This document shows, one piece after another, positions 11,301 through 24,182 of a stretch of 64,000 bases of DNA. The stretch covers positions 4,408,708 through 4,472,707 of the forward strand of contig CM041540.1 in NCBI GenBank assembly GCA_023238725.1, read 5' to 3'. Under the pieces are notes generated by a model. The model had not been told where the DNA came from and did no database searches. It saw only the letters and a list, made by a program, of their open reading frames with translations. The translations under genes and the position numbers were made by a program. The stretch comes from Scortum barcoo. Lineage: Eukaryota > Chordata > Actinopteri > Centrarchiformes > Terapontidae. The stretch's first letter is position 1. The number at the start of each line of letters is the position of its first letter.

Positions 11301-14300
11301 AAGTTTACCAAATTAATAAGAGGCATTCTTGATTTCAAATAACACACACCCCAGTGGACCTCATTTATTTTAATCACAGGACCGTGCGGTACCCAAAATC
11401 CACCGAAGCGTGACTTGCTTGGCCGCAGCCAGCAGTGATAATTATCATGTGGGCTGTGGGAGGTGGGTTGGGGGGGGGGCTCTCTGTCTTTGCCTGGAGG
11501 TACGGCTGCAACAGATGTTTTGGTTCGGAGCCTTGTCTGCCAATACCGGGATCATCGCGATCGTGACGCTGTCCTCCAAGTGTCGGGACCAGTGAGGCGG
11601 CTGTCGCGGAGCCGAAGGGGGTCAGAGGTCGGTGGCTGGTGGTTGTTTTAAAGTGCCGCAGTGTTCGGGGGAGAGGAAATGATTAACCTTTTTTACTTTC
11701 TAATTTATCTTTTTTTTTCTTTTTTTTTGTCAGCTGTTAAGTGATGTCTCAGTTGTGTCTGCAGAGTGTGAAAAATGGAGATGAGGATGAAGAGGCGAGA
11801 GAATGGGGTGGTTTTGCATGTAAAATAACCGGCGGTGCTGAAAGGATGAGGCTGCAAATTGATCAGTTTATCAACAGCACTTCGAATTGCTGCTCAACAC
11901 TTGCTTCTGTCAGTTATGTTTGGATTCTGGTAGCTTGCAATGTGCAGTTTTCCTGTATTTTTTTTACATTTTTAGACCAAACAAAAACATTAAATCTGAC
12001 CAGTATCTCTCAAGATTAATCTGAAAGTGATGCAAGTTCCAGCTGTAATGACAGTGGAAAGAGAAGACATCATGTAAAGTCTTCTTCTCTCTGCTCAGTG
12101 GAAGCAAAGAGCAGTAAAGCGGCACAGGACAGGGTCAACTGCAGGGGACGCCCTCCGTGAGCGTGCAGGCGGTGAGCATATTGTTCCATTTCCATCAGCT
12201 GTATACGGCCGAACATCCATCTCAGCGCCCCATCTCTGCAGACTGTATTATTCAAGAGCAATTTCAACCCAATTTCATGGGCTGTCTTGATGCGGCTGCA
12301 TCTGATCCCGATCTACAGACTCGCAGGAGCAGAAATCTCTTTGATGGTATCCTGTCAAGTGTGTGCCATATGCAGGTTTCTGTTGCTAAAACCCAATAAC
12401 ACCTGTGCTATAGCCCACATCTGAGATGAGGACGAGATATATCAAAGCACTGGAAAGAAATATATGTACAACACACACATCTGTCTCCTCTCTCTCTCTT
12501 TTTTATTTTTTATTTTTTTAATCCCTTCTGCTCTGACTCTCTCTGCGCCATCGGGGCTTTTCGCAACCTGGGGTCACAGCGATAACGGCGCGCTTTTGGA
12601 AAAGCTTCTCTTCTCCCAAATGAGGAAATCAAAACGCATGCTAATGCCGTATCAGAGATGCCTGATGGCAAACGATAAGCTGAAAGATTGTTCGCCACAA
12701 TGCCTGTTTATTTCAATGTCACCCTCACAATGTTATCTATCAAGCTGCCACCACTGTCAATGAGTTCAGTCTCGCTCTTCCGAGCCGCCCTGGCACTGCG
12801 GAGTATGATTTAGGGAGGCTGTTGTGTTAAATGATAGTGCCAGGAAGATCCGATGTGACAGCTCACTCTAGTTCAATGGGAGAAAAAAAAAAAATGATGG
12901 AAAATGATAGCATCTTTTATTTTGCTACCCCTTAGTCTTTAAAAAGGTCAAATCCTCAATCGCTGGATATTCATCGGGTACTTTTCGTGTCATTATTTAC
13001 TTTGTGCTGCTGGAAGGAAAAAAAAAACAACGAACACAGCTAAATTATAATTTTGTGACAATTACTGAGCTAGTTGGACATTGGCAGGCGTGCTGTTTTT
13101 CAGACAAAGTGTGTGGGCGGAAATGTTGTGAGAGGCCGTAGGCGTATGAAAGGATGCCCGGTGGGGGGAAAGCTTTCTAATGGATGGACAAGGAGAGAGG
13201 CAAAACATCAAAGCGGATGCGAGGAAACCGACACCGCGGCGGGAGACGCGAACGAACGGGAAAAAGTCGAGATGATGTGATTTAAAAAAACAACAAAAAT
13301 TTAGTTATTTGTCACCCTCTAATCATGCTCCTGCGTCAATGACACCTTTATCGGATTAGCAACATGCCAGCTTTGCCAGTGTGTGTGTGTGCATTAAGAA
13401 TAAGAGGGGCTTCAGAGATCCTGTGACTCAAATGCAAACCACCAATCTGTTGCAAGTGTCAATTAGATTCAAGACTTGGGTGTTTTTTTTGTTTTTTGTT
13501 TTTTTTTTTATGGTGATGAATTCCTGAAGGAGCTGATTTATTCCATGACTCAGTCGAATTCTGATGTTCAGCGACCCAAAATTCACCCCATCTCAGTGAG
13601 CTTTGATACTGTTTAATTTATCCCCTTTGCATAAAATCCCCCTGAAACTCGTACAGTCCAACCATCTTTGTCAAATATCACATTAGATAAGGTTTTATTT
13701 TTCCTGAAAATGTCAGCATAAGTTAAATTTTAGTTTGAGATGCATGCTGCTGCAGAGTAAAAAGTTTGACTCGGGCAAAGTGGATAGACGAGAACTGCCT
13801 CTTCTTAAACGCATAACTAAAGTGAAATACCTCCCTCCCCTCTCTCTATCTGCGTCAATCAGATGAGACAGATTCATCTCTTAGTCACCGGGGTGCTTAA
13901 CCGTGTCTTATTCGAGCCAATCCGGCATCATCAGTAAACCGCACACACCCCGCACTCTAAACAGAATTAAAAGGTCAGCCGCCAAGTGTCTGGAAAGAGC
14001 ACTTGAAGGGCCGTCTGTTTGAGAACATTAACGGCTCTGGGGACATGTCTCTTTTGACACGGGCACCGACAACGTCAAATAAGGAAGTGCAGCGGCTCCA
14101 TCTGCCGCATCATCTGTAACCAAAGAAACGGCAAACACGGGGAAAAAGCACGGACCTCTTCCTCTATTAATCAAGATTTCACAGACGTTCAAACATTTAC
14201 TGTAACCGTCTGTTTGTTTGTTTGTTCGTCTTTACGCACAAAAGAAGCAAGTGTTTTAAAAACGCATGAAGAGGCTTGCTCTTGAGGTGATAATGAACGC

Positions 14301-16217
14301 TCGTGCTCGAAATTAGCCGCTGCCTTTTGCGATAATATTCCCCTCCTGATTATTCGCCTTGATAAACCGTGTCAGTTGTGATATCTGCGGCAGGGCCCCC
14401 GCGGGTAAACAGGGTGTTGCAGAAGGAGGCGTAAAAGAGGGGGCGGGAAAAAGAAGAAGAAGAGAAGCTGGAGGGTGGAAGCTAAATAAAATCAAAAGCT
14501 GCCGGGCATTTGTTTTTTGTGTCGGTCCTTCGCTCAGCTACAGCACTAGCAGGCAAAACATTCAGGTCTTTCTTATCACGATAACATATAAAGATGTAAA
14601 AGGGAGAAAATGTGCCGCAAAAAAACATTGTGGTATAAAAACATTGTCTTTAATAGGTACATAGCCTTAGTTCCTAAATGAACTGAATGGATGTTCATGG
14701 TAGTTTCTTCCTGTTTTAGTTTCATTTTTTTCTTTCTTTTATAACTTTCCTGTGTTCTCCATGTACTTAATATATAGTTGAAAGTGCAGAAAGCTTTTCA
14801 ATTGATGTTTGAGCTCAGATTATTTTGTGACATGGACAGAAATGTTTACCAGATCCTTGTCAAACAGCCAACAGTGAGGTCAATGATAAACGCTCATGGT
14901 AGTTCAGATAGACACTGAAGTCATTTTATAGTCACGTGTTACATCTATGACCATGACCTACGCATCATTTAACACTAGATGGTCCACATCAACATGTTTC
15001 TTTCACTCTGACTCCTTCTGTCTGCCAAAGATGTCCAATTCTTTTGGTTGGATCTCTCTTTTAAGTGCCTTTTTTGAAATTTTAATTTGAATATGCTGAA
15101 TTTTGAGCACTTCAAAATAAGTGACAGCGCCGGTTTCATAATGGCGATTCTGATGAATAGATTTCACCTGGAGCCAGTGGGCAAGTTTGAACTCTATTAA
15201 TTGCTTGTATAAATCAGCTTTGGGCGACTTTACCTCCCTCTGACTCTGCCTTTTAGTATTTCAATTTCTGAAACTTTGAAATGTGTTTTTCTGAATCTAG
15301 CGTGGGGCGTTTATGTGAGAGTTTATATCGCAGCAGCAGAGTCACATATCAAAGCTAAAGTGCATGAAAGCGACTGAAATGAGGATCGCGGTAAAGCCCC
15401 TCACGGAGATAAGGTGGTACCAGATGAACTCAGAACAGGGTGCTGCTGTCAGTAGTGGCTCTTCTGGAAAGCAGACAGTAGTTTCTTCAGAGATTACCTG
15501 AGTCCTGAATCTTCGCCCTCGTTCCTTTCGGCACGACGAACCCAGCGCCCTCTGAGAGCGCGTCCGTTGCCCTGCTCCGAGGGTCAGTCTCGCTCTTTGA
15601 CCGTTTCGCTCACTCCCAAAATGTCACACGGCCAGCGTTTGCCGGGCAGATTTCCCCTGAAGGGTGACCCCCAACCACGGGAGGCAGGCAGCGGTTGAGC
15701 AAATAGCCCCCTTTTTTATCCGAGTGACTCCACCTTACCAGCAGTCGCACCGTGGCCCGCGCCCTCGCCTCCCACATCAGGCTTGATTCCAACAGACACG
15801 ACTCCCCAGGCACTGCTATATTAGCCCATAACCACCTCCGGCCTCGTAGCCAACTAAAAGCACGCAAGGGTCTCTAAATGTGGGAGGTCCTTCAAAATAG
15901 AAAACAGAGCAAGCGGCGTTTGATCCCTGTAGTTTGTCCCCGTTAATCACCTTTGATGGCCAAACACGAGAAAAAACGCCAAAATGAAACCGGAGAAATC
16001 CTTACAGTATTGTCTCTTCACTGCTGCAGGCTTTGCTTTTTTATAATTGGAAATCAAGGTCTGCGTGTGTGCGTCTGCTATTTATGATCTACTGACGTCT
16101 GACAGTTACTGAATCGACACGCATCGCTGGACTGGACTGGAGGTGCACTGGAGGAAAAGATTATTTCACTAAATGGAAAAAACTACCACAGTGCTGTCTG
16201 TGTCTTTTATTCTGTTT
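8345..16217. other. noncoding upstream DNA, no gene seen
   Basis: No supported exon was found. The stretch has a (CCT)n run at 9331-9354, A- and T-runs (about 10168-10190, 13482-13510) and CpG-richer patches at 13075-13270 and 15500-15860. Segments with TAAT-core and AATTAG motifs, such as 12590-12860 and 14290-14420, resemble developmental enhancers in composition only. Confidence 0.5.
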
Positions 16218-16262
16218 AATTCAAAACGGCTTTATTTATCCCCACAAGGGCAAATACACTCG
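16218..16262 (-). repeat. LINE 3' tail remnant (reverse orientation)
   Basis: The reverse complement reads ATTTGCCCTTGTGGGGATAA followed by ATAAAGCC. This has the form of the 'TTTCCCCTGGGGATCAATAAAG' 3' ends of vertebrate CR1/L2/Rex-type LINEs. Only the tail remains, and the exact family is not determined. Confidence 0.5.
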
Positions 16263-17123
16263 TCATCCCAAAGCACAGAAAAAAAACACGTATGATAGAG
16301 AAAGGGGGAAAAAAATAAATGATGTGGTGTGTTGGATTTCGAAAATAAATCAATAAATGAAGGGATAAATATAGAATTAAATCAAGACCATGGTCATATG
16401 ACTGTAATCACGAGTGCTGTCTCTTTGTTTCTTCAAACCTTCAGGCTTTTAGGAACCAGACTGTTTTGATCCAGTCGTTCAAACGCAGAATCAACCAAGT
16501 TACGGAGCAACAGCAGCGATGTTTTAATAAGTATATCAGCTGTTTATGTGCACCTGAAGTGCATTTAAGCATCATAAAATGAAATATTAACTAGTTTGAG
16601 ATTAATAGAGACCTCCAGTGTTGTATTTAACAGTGCCAGTCATTTGCAGGAAAAGAAAATTATACTTCGAAACTCCCCCAACCCTCATATTATTTAATGA
16701 CATCTGGTTGGATCCTTTGAGGAGCTTGATGAAAGTGAAGCCGGTTTCTTTATGCACTTGTTATGCAGATATCGTCTACAGAAAAGAGGAACTTTTCATC
16801 TCTGAATAATCTCAGATCAGATTGTGAAATTCTCTGCAGATAAAGGCCGAATAGTCAGCCGCAGATGAGTGTTATTAAAGCTGAATGGTGAAAGGTTTAT
16901 TTGCACCTGGGCTGCCTACAGAGAGCTCCTTTTGGATTTTTTCTTTTTTATATTAGTTTCTCAGTATTGATTCAAATCAACGCAACATCATTTCACGCCA
17001 GATTCGGCATCTAAATGCGAGACCCCGACGGTGTTTCTCTACACTTGAACTCGCGCTCTCCTCCCCACCCTCTCGCCGACAGGCCCATTTTCCTGGGGGT
17101 GCGCTGCCTTGCAATATTTGTCA

Positions 17124-17132
17124 TATAAATAG
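17124..17132 (+). promoter_or_regulatory. TATA box candidate upstream of a possible syt1 5' UTR exon
   Basis: TATAAATAG lies in a GC-richer patch, followed 20-30 bases later by GGCAGCTCGGGG, where an initiator-like CA occurs at 17151-17152. The spacing fits a TATA-directed start near 17152. The downstream block ends at a strong splice donor (17412), which together makes a plausible promoter-first-exon unit about 10 kb from the coding start. Confidence 0.4.
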
Positions 17133-17151
17133 ACCGAACACATCCACCGGC

Positions 17152-17411
17152 AGCTCGGGGGAGTGTGTCAGACCCACGCTGCATGAGGAGCAGGAGTGGA
17201 TGATAAGAGCCGCTGGGATCCGGCAGCCCCTGAGTCCTTCTCTTCGGCCGACAACAAGGCAGCTTTTTTCTAACTTTCCCTGGCGCTTTGGAGGCAGTAA
17301 TTGAAAATGGAGGAATCTTTGTGCGCCGGCTTAATAGAGCTGTCCTGCCCTTGCTGCAAAGCGGGGTTAATAACTTTTTCCAGTTCCATTACCCCCTGAG
17401 ATTGGCTTCAG
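17152..17411 (+). other. candidate noncoding first exon (5' UTR) of syt1
   Basis: The block of about 260 bases lies between a TATA box and CTTCAG|GTGAGT, a near-ideal donor at 17411/17412. It could splice to the acceptor at 27223, which needs an upstream 5' exon. It contains an upstream ORF at 17307-17399 (30 codons, starting MEESLCAGLIEL, ending in TGA 12 bases before the donor) and earlier ATGs at about 17183 and 17199. Such uORFs would reduce translation of the main frame. There is no direct proof of transcription, and the block might instead be a conserved enhancer. Confidence 0.35.
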
Positions 17412-20264
17412 GTGAGTAAAGAGGCCACACCGGACAAGGGGAAGCGGCCTCAGCCTCCTCTTATCCCCCCGCTCACTGCAGGCGGCTCACCTGACAGTCA
17501 TTTGCGTGACTTATTATACACATAAAGGACTCCCCTCCCATTTGTGCGTACGCGCGCGCGACCACAATGTCTGGAAACACTGTCCTCTCGCAAATGAGCG
17601 CCCGTCAGATGGCGGTGGATACTTGACAGACAGCCATTAATTAATGTGCCAGTTCACTAAGTCCTCCTCATCCACTTTACCAAAGTTTAAGTGCTCTGCT
17701 CGGCTTTCTACCTGCATGAATCAGTGCAGCAGCGTTTAAGAGTTTTTTGTTTTTTTTTTAATACTTGTCAGTTCATTGGGCCGAACTGGTTTGATATTGG
17801 ACATGTGTTGCTGCCAGTCGACTTCATAAAATTGAGTTTCTCTTGTTCTGTGGTGACACAGCAGTTTGCCTGGCGCCGGCCGACTGCTGATTTTTTTTTG
17901 TGATTTTCTTTGATGGAGAGGGTGGACGAAGACAGAAAAGAGGAGGGAGCGCAGTGGGATCTGGAGTTCATCCGAGGTGCAGGTTGGAGCTTCACGCATG
18001 AATTGCTTTTTTTTTTCTACTAGAATGACCCAACAGACTAATTAGTTACGTTTATTCGCACAAAGCAAGCCAGCCCTCAGCCTTTTTTTTTTCCCTTAAT
18101 GGTGGATTAAATGGCCTGGTTGCCATTTAAAAAAAAAAATGCTTAACAAACACTCAGCAGTCCATCAGCAAATTATGAAGAAACAACATCAACCCATTAT
18201 TATTTATAGTTGTCTTCTAATGGGAGTGAAAATAATGATGATTCCAGGAAAGTTGTTTTGTTAAAATCTGCCACTCATCCTGAAGTATGAAAGTGTGCAG
18301 AATGTAAAATACAGCAGTGAAAAGGTGATTGTTTCCTGCAAAAAGCTTGCAATTCAAGCATGTCACAGCCCAGAACAAGGTTTCCTGAGTTACGCAAGTA
18401 AGATCTGAACGTCCCATAAAAAAAAAAAAATACTCTTAAACATTACTGCCATTTTCTAGATGGCATTGATGACTAAGGCCTGACCTGAATGGTGCTTATT
18501 CTTCAGCATGTAGCACTGATGGCAGAGGAAAGAGCCCAATTCATTCAATAAAGATCATAAGAGTCATAACTGTTGGATAATGAAATGCTCTATAAAGCAT
18601 GGCATTACTTTGAAAAGTCTAATTTACCTGCTGAATGTCTCCCTGGTTCAATGTAATATTGGTAACTGTTTCATGCAGCACTCCATTATGCACGCAAACA
18701 CAAGCTTTAATTTATTTTTTTCTGTGCCATTTATCGTGATTACACAATTAGCGCTCCCTTTTGGATTAAAAAAATAAATAAAGTGTTCTTGCTATGATTA
18801 TTACTTTATCCAGAGCACATCACTAAGTGTCTTCTTGAGGATTATGTTAACCAGCAGGAATTCCCCAATCAGACCTGCAAATGTTATAAAACCTCTGAGC
18901 AACTGTAAATGTCACAGTTAAGTGTCATAAAGCACATAATATGACTTCATTAGCGTTTTGTTGTTATAAAGGGTATACGAGCCGCCGATTCTGCGTTCAA
19001 ATCAAATGTGTCCCTTTTATTTCAGGCTTCTCTATTTGCCTAAGACTCGAGCAGAGTGTTCGTTTGTATCTGCTTGTTTAGTCAAAGCACTTCCGCATTG
19101 ATCAGGACTATCGATCTCTGCGCCGCCGCTGCATTTGTGAGTCTCTCGCCGCTTTTGATTTGTCTGTGGAAAAATATTTACGCCACTATTAGTCTCTTTC
19201 TACTTGAAGAGTCAAGAAATGCAGCAGTGCCATTTAAATTACCTCTAACGCTCTTTGTAAATGACAGAGATTTGGAGTTCAGTCTTTGGATGGTGACCTC
19301 ACCGTTGCAATTTTACATGATTAAATTTGACATCAATTTCACTGAAGCTGAATTACATCCATTGACATTTACATTAAACCCAACTTACTTTGCTCGGATA
19401 ATCATTCAATGATTTGATAACAGCGATGCAGAACATTTTCAGCCTTAGAGAAACATGTAATGCTCCTGTTTATCTTATTTATATATTTATATTCTATTTA
19501 TAAGACCATGTAGCTGTAATTGCAAATGATTTTAAACACGTGCTGCTATTTGATCTTAGTTTTAATAAGCTTCAGGCTAAGAAATGATGACTTAACAATC
19601 CCAATTAAGCACAACACACATGCCGTCTTTACTGAGATCATCATTTTGTATGTGTCTGAGTTCTCGCACATCGACTCCATCTCTTTTGTACTGTGGGGTC
19701 TGTGCATACATGTTGTCAATTGGTTTGAATTAGGCTGACATATAACAACTGCCAAATCATTTTGTGATGTTTATTAGCAGATAATTCTTGATGAAATGGG
19801 TTTAATTGGTGATTTACTGGGCGATTAACTCATGAAACCCAATAAAACGACAACAGGGAAGCGATATTGGCAAAAAAAAAAAAAAAGGCCGGCCTCCCCC
19901 TCCTTACTGTACCGTACAGTCGGCTGCGATCTGTGAAATATATCGGATTTCGTGAGCAAATGGACAGCATTAGTCCTGGGATGGGCCTGAATTTTGGCAG
20001 CTTTGTCGCTTCCTCAAACAGCGTGAGATGTAACACCCGGCACACTGGGAGCACGGGCCAAAACTGGAATCAGTGGGGAGCAGAGCCATCCACATGATAC
20101 CAACACATCCAAATCTGAGCTCAAAAAAGAGGGAAGAACATCTTTTTCATCCCCGTGTTAGCTGCTAATCTGCCCGTTATTATTGTCTTAGGAATGGTCA
20201 TGCTAATGGCGTGTCGACTGGTTGGGGAGGGTAGGATCCATCGGTTGAGGAGGCCGAGGGTGGG

Positions 20265-20395
20265 CAAAAAAACATGAGAGGATGATGATGGAGGAGATAG
20301 ATGGAGGGGTGTGGGGGGGGGTGGTGAGCGAGGGAGCTGACCCAGTTAGAGAGGGAGAGAGAAAGATGGAGAAAGAGAGAGGTGATAGGAGGGGA
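20265..20395. repeat. polypurine tract with G-runs
   Basis: Over about 130 bases the + strand is almost all A and G (GAGGAGATAGATGGAGGGG, nine consecutive G near 20315, then GAGAGGGAGAGAGAAAG). Such tracts can form triplex or G-quadruplex DNA. The minus strand gives the Ser/Leu/Pro-rich spurious frames seen here. Confidence 0.8.
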
Positions 20396-20609
20396 GCTGC
20401 GTGCCAGCGTCGCCACTGTGGTTGGGGACCTGCTGGGCCATCTGGCGGCCCTGTAATTGGGTTGGGGTTTTACACCTGAGCGGCACACCTCCGAAGAGAT
20501 GGTCGGAATAAAAAATAAAAAAAGGAAGAGGAAACAAGCGGTGTTGTGATGGTGGGAATATCTGTGAAAGTTGAGAAAAGGTTAGATCGACTGAAATTTA
20601 AATCAGTCT

Positions 20610-21000
20610 TCTCTTTCAAATCTGCGGGCGTCGTCGACAGGTTACGAGACGGGACGGTTTTAATGTGTCGCTTTATCACCGGAGTGGAAAGGAAGCGCTG
20701 GCATTTTGTGCCAAAACAACAACGTTATTTAAAGCCGTCTTCCGAATAGTGACAGGGCAGATATTATTAGCTTTGCGTCACAGCGGATGTACAGTATGAT
20801 TACACGGCGACGACAGCCCCTCGGAAAGAAGAGAGGGAAAAAGGTCAACGTCGCTCTCGGGTTTCAAGATGAACCAGGCCCTCGAAATGGGGCCGGCTCC
20901 TCGAGTGGACCGCCTGCTGCAAGGCACCGCCGCCGATGAAGATAATACGGAAGTTGTCAGCTCGCTTTCTCGAACGGGCGAGCAGTCATTAAAGTGCAAA
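20610..21000. promoter_or_regulatory. CpG-dense patch, candidate regulatory element
   Basis: Roughly 28 CpGs fall in 390 bases (for example GGGCGTCGTCGACAGG, GGCGACGACAGCC, CACCGCCGCCGATG). A 48-codon ATG frame at 20869-21012 lies inside it but resembles no family. Retained CpGs suggest an unmethylated, possibly regulatory segment. Confidence 0.25.
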
Positions 21001-24000
21001 TACGAGCTGAATTAATGTCTCATTTTCGCCAGCAATGTGGGGCCTGATGCGAGAGAGATAACAAGACTCCGCGTGTGGTCCCCTCCACACACACACACAC
21101 ACACTGCTCGTATTTGGTTGCCTTTCATTTGACATTTTGCTCGGAGACTGAGAAGCATCAGCCTTACATAATCCTTACATAAACCTTTCTTCATTCAGAT
21201 GCATGTCTCACTCTGCGTATTTGAAAGGTTGAATAAGGTGTCATCTACATAAAAAAAAAAAAAAATTGCGCCCACTGTTTGCCGAACTCTTATAATTATT
21301 GTCCTTTCAAAATGTAGCTCCTTGCATTTTACACATCCCCGTACTCACATCAGATACAAGCTCACTTTGAAATATTGAGTGAAAGCCTATGTATCCTCCG
21401 CCACCCTCTCCGCGGGGCACGATCAATTCATTTTCTATAGAAGAAGCCTCCCACATGCACTCCGCAGAGCATCATTGTGCTCCCTAAAAGTCCTCGCCTG
21501 TGCTGAAGTATCTCTGTCACTGCCAAGCGTGCCTCTCAATGGCTCAGCCCCCACACTAACCTTGCAGCTTTTCAAAGGGAGAGCAAAGGGAGGCTGAGTG
21601 AACATGGACATGCGTAGGCGTCCGTGCAACAAAGAAGGGGGTGGGAGGGTTGAGAGGCCAAGGTAACCAATGGCTGCTTTGTTCGCAGCAAGGGAAGGTT
21701 CATTGCTAATCTTCACCTGAACTTAAATCATCTTTAATGAATCGTGTTTTTTTTTTTTTTTTTTCTTGCTTCGATTGCAGGTTTTGAGTTTCGGTGACGC
21801 GTTTGTTCTCTCTTTGGAAGTGTTTTTGTGAGTTAGCCACATGACACGTCTTGAAAATATCTGCCGGTGACAGACAAAGATGCTGCTAAACAAGTGTTAG
21901 CTGAGTGTTAAAATCACAACTGGAGAGCGCAGCGATATGATGCTTTCACAGTATGTTGGTTAGGAGCAGCTGGCAAACATGAAGTGATGCTGAACGCGGC
22001 CTCCTGCTAGGAGCTGCTTTTATTCAGTCAAGATGGGGGAGGGGTTGAATATAGATATTTAGGAGAAGCGGTGAGGGAGATGAATGCCAACCATTATCAG
22101 CCATTGCAGGGTAATTAAACAAGGCCATGAATCACTGTCATTTTCCACTGGTTTATTAATGTGTCTGTGTGGTTTGGAACGGACATCGGGGATGATAAAA
22201 TAGGGCAAATAGAGAAGCAGAGAGAAGTCACTACGTTTAACTTAAAGGAACATTTTGGCGCTAATTACATGAAGGTACCATCTGACCTTGTGATCTTCTA
22301 GGCAAACCTTCAAACCAGAACTCTTGAGGGAATCAACATGTTTACCCAGTTGTTAGCCTGTAAGCTCCTTATCATATTTCTCTTTGTGCAAATGCAGTCG
22401 ACCTTAAATGTGCTCTTTAAACACAACTGAAGAATTATTAATCAGGTGTGGTTGCGAAGGCGCGGACAAAACAACAAGCCGTCGTCATCAAGAGCAATTG
22501 ATTCTGTATTAGCTTTGCTACCTAGCTACTGTTTCTGCAGTAACCGCGCTCACCAAGTTATAAACAGAGCAAATGATTTCAAATATTACTACATCACTGG
22601 CTGTACAACCAGAGATACTTTATGTTACAGCCAAGATTTATTTTCTTGGCAACAGTCGTCTTGCTTGTAGTTGCCGGTCGTTTATTGCCACGCGTCTCAT
22701 CCTACACATGAAGTCTGAAGATGCTTTTTTCTCACTGTTATCTATCTTTACTACTTACCCCCCCCCCCGCCCATGCAACCTGCAGGTTGGAGTGGCTGGG
22801 GCAGTGCCAGGATACGATCCTTCATTGGCTTTCTTGGCACCAGTTGTGTGTTCACTGGAGTGCTTGGCTGAGCCGTGTGCGCCACGCTAGTCGGCAGGTG
22901 TGTGTTTTTTTCTCTGGTTTATGTCCTGAGAACATTTCAACCACCCTTGTCATCACACACACCGGCTCTACCTCTGTGACTTGGTTTCGTACCACTGCTC
23001 AGCTCATCCTGCTGGTTTCCGGTGGCTCTAAACTGTTCTGCTGCGGCTCGCCAGCTTAATCGGCCACCACCGGGCGGGGCGATGCTTGTTGTTTGCACGG
23101 TGGCCAAAACATCAGCACCAGCCTGAGCTTCTGCCTCTTTTTGCTTTTTGGTGGACTTTAGCTATGGATTGTGGTACAACTGCATATTGTAGAGAAAGTT
23201 TTCCAGAATATACTAAGAACTTTAGCCATCTTAAATGGGGTTATCAATCAAATCATGTGTTTTGATGTGAGAACTAAGCTGCTATTGTTGAAATTTGGGA
23301 TTGGCTGTTGCAGATATATAAAAGTATTTCATCCTTTTGATACCTGTAAATAAGATAGAAAATCAGCGAAGAGTTCTTTAAGCTTCAGATAACCAGATTT
23401 GTTTTGTCTCCCCTCTAACCTGGAGGAACGACAGCTTATCAAACCTGTCTAATTAAAGAGTTACGTGTCAGTCTGTGTGACTTCTGTTTATGAGTCCTGG
23501 TTTAATTTATTATAATTAGGACCCACAATAAAATGACCAAGTCTCTTCCACTAAAGAAACCAACTAGAGGTCTGTGTTGAGTCACGGTACAGGTGAGGTA
23601 GCTGTGCGTTTATCTGATTTAGTTCAAAGTTGTGTGAATAGTTGGGCTCTTGACTTGTGGTGAGGCCTCAGTCAGTGTGTGTAGAGATTACACTGCTATT
23701 AGTCATCCTCTCCACCCGCTGTTTGTTTGTGAATTTGAATAATCGCATTGCCTCTGGTTCTTTGATGCTCTGTGTGTGAGCGATTTTTGTTGTACATCAT
23801 GTAATGTCCCGACACGAAATGTAAAGTCAGTGTTGGTATTCAGATCTGTTCACAAAGGGAGAAAAATATCGATTAAGGTGTAGAGACACAATCCTTGGGC
23901 TTGTGTTACCTTGGAGGGCTGAAATCACACACACAGTATCTCATTCTCATCAATACTCCTGCGATGGAAAACTACAACTATAAGTCTGAGGTCCTTAAGA

Positions 24001-24108
24001 AGTGATATTACTTCTTCTTGTTCATCTTTCACTTTGATGTTCAGACCAAACATACGCTAGCGGTTGAGACCTACTCATAGAAAAAATGGCTCTAATTGTA
24101 CATACTGT

Positions 24109-24182
24109 CAGACAATATCAGACATTAATTAATGTTATTGTCTGGTATTAATGACAGTAATTAATGTCATCATAATATCAGA
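24109..24182. repeat. nested inverted repeats with ATTAATTAAT palindromes
   Basis: CAGACAAT (24109-24116) pairs with ATTGTCTG (24137-24144) around the palindrome ACATTAATTAATGT (24122-24135). Next comes ATGACA-GTAATTAA-TGTCAT. The TAATTA cores are typical homeodomain-binding sequences, although AT-rich DNA produces these by chance fairly often. Confidence 0.75.

Noticed and set aside
20869..21015. 48-codon ATG frame in a CpG-dense patch (starts MNQALEMGPAPRVD)
   Set aside because: It has no recognisable family, no supporting splice sites and no second line of evidence. CpG-rich DNA tends to lack stop codons.
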